From a bacterium (GTDB lineage: Bacteria > Ratteibacteria > UBA8468 > B48-G9 > DTJG01), in the NCBI GenBank assembly GCA_026418655.1, contig JAOAAW010000091.1:1-17401 (forward strand): 17,401 nucleotides of DNA, written 5' to 3'. Made by a program: the position numbers and the translations under genes. Numbering within the stretch: position 1 is the stretch's first letter; every line of letters starts with the position of its first letter. The notes beneath the pieces are model-generated. The model did no database searches and was not told where the DNA came from. It saw only the letters and a list, made by a program, of their open reading frames with translations. Below are positions 14,463 through 17,401 of the stretch, one piece after another.

Positions 14463-15827
14463 ATGGGTAAAGCATATCCACTTGAGCCAGTTGAAGTAAA
14501 GCCGGTCAACACCAAGTACAGAAAAATTTCAACAAAGATTCCAGTTCCTGAATCAATACCAATACTGGAAAAACTCCGGCAGTGGGAGCCCAGGTCCATG
14601 AGTGGTCAGCCACTTGTTGTATGGCACAAAGCAAAGGGTGTTAATGTTTTTGATGCGTTTGGCAACATGTGGCTTGATTTTTCATCAGGAGTTCTTGTGA
14701 CTAATGCAGGGCATGGAAATCCGAAGATATGCAGAGCCATAAAAGAAATGGCTTCCAGGCCTTTCCTTCACAACTATTGCTTTCCGAGTGAGGTAAGAGC
14801 AAACCTTGTTGAAAAGATCGCTCAGCTTGCACCAGAACCTCTTAAAAAGGTCTTTTTACTTACGACAGGTGCAGAAACGGTTGAATGCGCCATTAAACTA
14901 TCAAGAACTGCAGGGAAAAAGATAAGTCCCACAAAAAAAGTTATTGTTTCTTTTGAACATGCATTTCATGGAAGAACACTTGGTGCACAGATGGCAGGTG
15001 GAATACCTGCATTAAAGGAATGGATTGGCAATCTTGACCCTGATATGGTTCAGGTGCCTTATCCAGGAGATCCCCGTCAAAAGGACAGGAGTTTTGATGT
15101 TTTTATCAATACCCTTAAAGAAAAGGGAGTTAATTTTGACGACATATGTGCCGTCATTTCAGAAACCTATCAGGGTGGAAGTGCTGCGTTTATGCCTGTG
15201 GAGTATGTCCATAAATTAAGGGAGTTTTGCGATCAGCATAAGGCGTTTTTAATATTTGACGAGATACAGGCAGGTTTTGGCAGGACAGGAAAAATGTGGG
15301 GCTTCCAGCACTATGGAGTGCTACCTGACATTTTTACACTTGGTAAAGGTATTTCAAGCGGACTTCCTATCTCTGCTGTTGTTGGAAAACCAGAAATTAT
15401 GGACCTCTATGATCCGGGAACGATGACAAGCACCCATACAGGAAATCCTGTTTGTGCTGCCTCTGCTATTGCAAATATTGAATACATTGTTGAAAAGAGC
15501 CTGCCCAGAAATGCCGAAAAAATGGGAAAAGTTTTTGAAAAGGAACTCAACAGAATTAAAGAGAAATATCCTGTAGCCGGTTTTGTGTGTGGAAAAGGAC
15601 TTGTATGGGCTATCAGTATTGTAAAACCTGAAACGATGGAACCAGATGGAGACCTTGCTTTTGAAATTGTAAAAAAATGTGTTGAGAAAGGACTCCTGCT
15701 TTTTGCTCCTGTGGGCTTTGGAGGCGCTTCTTTGAAAATTGCCCCACCACTTATAATCAAGAAAGATGCAATTCTTGAAGGTTGTGCGGTAATAGAAGAA
15801 GCGATTGCTGAAGCGTGCGCTGGTTGA
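14463..15827 (+). CDS. Class III PLP-dependent aminotransferase
   Basis: A 454-residue fold-type I aminotransferase of the acetylornithine/4-aminobutyrate/omega-amino acid group. Visible are TTGAETVECAIKLSR (134-148, PLP phosphate), FEHAFHGRTLGAQ (164-176), the cofactor Asp in FDEIQAGFGRTG (265-276), the Schiff-base Lys295 in LGKGISSGLP, and STHTGNPVCAA (323-333). It would transfer an amino group between an amino donor (often an omega-amine or basic amino acid) and 2-oxoglutarate or pyruvate; the exact substrate cannot be read. The ATG follows a perfect AGGAGG (14451-14456) with a six-base gap, 41 bases after the flavoprotein stop, so the two may be co-transcribed. A Gfo/Idh/MocA dehydrogenase follows 20 bases after its stop, which may hint at a dehydrogenase/aminotransferase pair. 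Confidence 0.9.
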   Translation: MGKAYPLEPVEVKPVNTKYRKISTKIPVPESIPILEKLRQWEPRSMSGQPLVVWHKAKGVNVFDAFGNMWLDFSSGVLVTNAGHGNPKICRAIKEMASRPFLHNYCFPSEVRANLVEKIAQLAPEPLKKVFLLTTGAETVECAIKLSRTAGKKISPTKKVIVSFEHAFHGRTLGAQMAGGIPALKEWIGNLDPDMVQVPYPGDPRQKDRSFDVFINTLKEKGVNFDDICAVISETYQGGSAAFMPVEYVHKLREFCDQHKAFLIFDEIQAGFGRTGKMWGFQHYGVLPDIFTLGKGISSGLPISAVVGKPEIMDLYDPGTMTSTHTGNPVCAASAIANIEYIVEKSLPRNAEKMGKVFEKELNRIKEKYPVAGFVCGKGLVWAISIVKPETMEPDGDLAFEIVKKCVEKGLLLFAPVGFGGASLKIAPPLIIKKDAILEGCAVIEEAIAEACAG

Positions 15828-15847
15828 AAACTTACCCGGGATGCTCA

Positions 15848-16921
15848 ATGTTAAACCTTGCCATTATTGGTACCGGTAGGTATGGTGTAAACATAATTCA
15901 TGCCTTCAAACAGCTTGAATACCAGAATATCGCCAAACTTGTTTCAATCTGCGATATAAATGAAGATGTTCTGAATAGTCATTGCAAGAAATATAAGGTC
16001 AAAGGATACACAGATTACAGAAAAATGCTTGACAGCGAGGATATTGATGCGGTTGCCATTGCAACACCTGATCATCTTCATAAAGAGCCTTGTATTTATG
16101 CGGCAAAATCAGGAAGGCATATATTTGTGCAAAAACCAATGGATATTACCGTTGAGGGGTGTCTTGAAATTTTAGAAGAAGCAAACAAGAGCAATGTTCT
16201 TATCCAGGTTGACTTCCATAAAAGATATGACCCCTATCATCAACAATTATGTAAGGATGTTAAATCAGGCAAGTTTGGAACCATTGAATATGGATATGTC
16301 CATATGGAAGATAGAATTGAAGTACCGTCAAAATGGTTTTCTTCATGGGCACATAAGTCATCTCCTGTATGGTTTCTCGGTGTACACTTTATAGACCTTG
16401 TGAGGTGGTGTCTTGGTTCTAATGGAAAATCTGCGTATGCCACAGGTTATAAAATGAAATTAAAAAAAATGGGTATTGATACTTATGATTCAGTATCAGC
16501 AAAGGTCATTTTTGAAAATGGTGTTTCTGTAACTTTTGATGTCTCATGGATTTTGCCTGAAAATTTTGAAGCAATAGTAAATCAATCTATCAGATTTGTT
16601 GGAACAGAGGGAATCATTGAGTGTGATACTCAGGACAGAGGAACACGTTTGTGCAGCACGGAAAAAGGAATGGAAACATACAATATAGGATTTATTCTTG
16701 AAACAAAGGATGTTTCTGGCAGGACTGTGTATAAGGGTTATGGAATTGAAAGTATCATGGATTTCGTGTATAATCTGATTTATATCAAAAATGGTGGGGA
16801 TTTTGAAACCCTGCGCAAAAATTCAATTGCTGCCTTTGGAGAAGATGGTCTGGAAGTTACAAGAATAGCAGTCGCGATACACGAAAGTTTGCAAAAAGAC
16901 GAACCAGTATCAATAAGATAA
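15848..16921 (+). CDS. Gfo/Idh/MocA-family NAD(P)-dependent oxidoreductase
   Basis: A 357-residue cytoplasmic dehydrogenase. The Rossmann domain begins AIIGTGRYG (GxGxxG, 5-13), DINED at 36-40 marks the end of the second strand, and IATPDHLHKE precedes VQKP with the conserved Lys96 of the EKP motif (Glu replaced by Gln). The C-terminal domain carries GVHFIDLVRW (178-187), with the His180/Asp183 pair typical of the family. Members oxidise or reduce sugars, inositols and related polyols. The ATG at 15848 gives the natural start of the Rossmann strand; a GTG at 15815 would add 11 residues overlapping the aminotransferase. The ribosome site (CGGGA) is weak. rpsP starts only 16 bases after its stop. 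Confidence 0.9.
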   Translation: MLNLAIIGTGRYGVNIIHAFKQLEYQNIAKLVSICDINEDVLNSHCKKYKVKGYTDYRKMLDSEDIDAVAIATPDHLHKEPCIYAAKSGRHIFVQKPMDITVEGCLEILEEANKSNVLIQVDFHKRYDPYHQQLCKDVKSGKFGTIEYGYVHMEDRIEVPSKWFSSWAHKSSPVWFLGVHFIDLVRWCLGSNGKSAYATGYKMKLKKMGIDTYDSVSAKVIFENGVSVTFDVSWILPENFEAIVNQSIRFVGTEGIIECDTQDRGTRLCSTEKGMETYNIGFILETKDVSGRTVYKGYGIESIMDFVYNLIYIKNGGDFETLRKNSIAAFGEDGLEVTRIAVAIHESLQKDEPVSIR

Positions 16922-16937
16922 AAAAGGAGAAAAACCA

Positions 16938-17198
16938 GTGGCAACAAAAATTCGTCTCGTGAGAAGAGGAAAAAAGAACAGACCTTTTTACAATGTCATT
17001 GTTGTTAGTGACGAGAAGGATGGAAGAGGGGATGTGATTGAGATTTTAGGCTATTATGATCCTCTCAAGGAACCGCCTGTTTTTGAAGTTAAAGATGATA
17101 GAATAATCCACTGGCTTAAAACCGGGGCGCAGCCATCTGACACAGTAAGAAGTTTTATAAAGAAAAGAGGGATTCTTAATCAGCTTAATGCGGATTGA
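16938..17198 (+). CDS. rpsP: 30S ribosomal protein S16
   Basis: An 86-residue S16, needed for 30S assembly. It begins with the family pattern MATKIRLVRRGKKNRPFYNVIVVSDEKDGRGDVIEILGYYDP and ends in the usual TGAQPSDTVRSFIKKRGI segment. The start codon is GTG (16938), with AAGGAG (16924-16929) eight bases before it. The gene sits 16 bases behind the Gfo/Idh/MocA gene with no clear promoter in the gap, so it is either read through or has a promoter inside that gene. The trmD ATG lies inside its last codons. Confidence 0.97.
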   Translation: MATKIRLVRRGKKNRPFYNVIVVSDEKDGRGDVIEILGYYDPLKEPPVFEVKDDRIIHWLKTGAQPSDTVRSFIKKRGILNQLNAD

Positions 17199-17401
17199 TA
17201 TCATTACGATTTTTCCGGAAATTTTCAGTCCCCTTTACACAAGTATAGTAAAAAGGGCTCAGGATAGAGGTATACTGCAACTGCATCTGTGGAACCTGAG
17301 AGACTTTTCAAAGGATAAGCATAAAAAGGTCGATGATGCTGCCTATGGCGGTGGAAAAGGAATGGTCCTGGCATGTGAACCGATTTTTCTTGCGGTAGAA
17401 A
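17188..17401 (+). CDS. trmD: tRNA (guanine-N1)-methyltransferase TrmD, N-terminal part (3' end outside window)
   Basis: The frame from the ATG at 17188 encodes MRIDIITIFPEIFSPLY, then IVKRAQDRGIL, LWNLRDFSKDKHKKVDDAAYGGGKGMVL and EPIF, all diagnostic of the TrmD N-terminus. TrmD makes m1G37 in tRNAs and prevents +1 frameshifting. The 71 codons present run off the window end with no stop. The ATG overlaps the end of rpsP by 11 bases, which suggests translational coupling; no good ribosome site is seen. rimM, commonly found between rpsP and trmD, is not present here. Confidence 0.95.
   Translation, partial: MRIDIITIFPEIFSPLYTSIVKRAQDRGILQLHLWNLRDFSKDKHKKVDDAAYGGGKGMVLACEPIFLAVE

Noticed and set aside
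15354..15848. 164-codon open frame on - opposite the aminotransferase
   Set aside because: Composition is that of an antisense shadow and no motif is recognisable.
16889..16919. TTGCAA-19-TAAGAT as an rpsP promoter
   Set aside because: Spacer too long and the -10 poor; not convincing.

Overview
The window is an AT-rich bacterial chromosome segment packed with protein genes. I recognise 15 protein genes (two cut by the window edges) and no rRNA, tRNA, CRISPR array or insertion sequence. No gap between genes exceeds about 200 bases. The housekeeping genes are ordinary bacterial ones. The carbohydrate genes (DUF4038/apiosidase-like hydrolase, UroD-like protein, GH42-like secreted hydrolase, PL22-like oligogalacturonate lyase, Gfo/Idh/MocA dehydrogenase) resemble sets seen in uncultured PVC-type or Omnitrophota-like bacteria that degrade plant or algal polysaccharides. 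That placement is a guess from gene content; the sequence alone does not fix the phylum.

Left block (1-4855, + strand): the 3' part of secA runs directly into dnaA through a TGATG stop/start overlap. dnaN follows behind its own good promoter, then dciA (DUF721) through an ATGA overlap. This is a replication-initiation cluster (initiator, sliding clamp, DciA-type helicase loader). Two tandem DnaA-box sequences lie in the first codons of dnaA, and a third overlaps the -10 of the dnaN promoter, which suggests DnaA autoregulation or a nearby origin.

Middle block (4858-10654, - strand): three genes joined by two ATGA overlaps form one operon. In transcription order they are a cytoplasmic DUF5060/DUF4038 glycoside hydrolase, a UroD-superfamily protein and a large secreted GH42-like glycosidase. 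A small zinc-finger membrane protein (+) diverges from its promoter. An alpha/beta hydrolase (-) converges on that small gene with an 11-base overlap.

Right block (11858-17401): an oligogalacturonate lyase-like gene with two candidate promoters is followed by a perfect 18-bp hairpin terminator shared with a convergent hsp20. A stand-alone CoaC-like flavoprotein comes next, then a class III aminotransferase, a Gfo/Idh/MocA oxidoreductase, rpsP and the start of trmD, all on + with small gaps. rimM, which commonly sits between rpsP and trmD, is absent from that position.

The main points for a second look are the eight-cysteine insert in SecA, the DnaA boxes, the ATGA-coupled hydrolase/UroD operon whose UroD-like member lacks the usual metal ligands, the CoaC homologue with Asp in place of the conserved late Cys, and overlapping divergent promoters at 11858-11910. 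I found no clear wholly new system.
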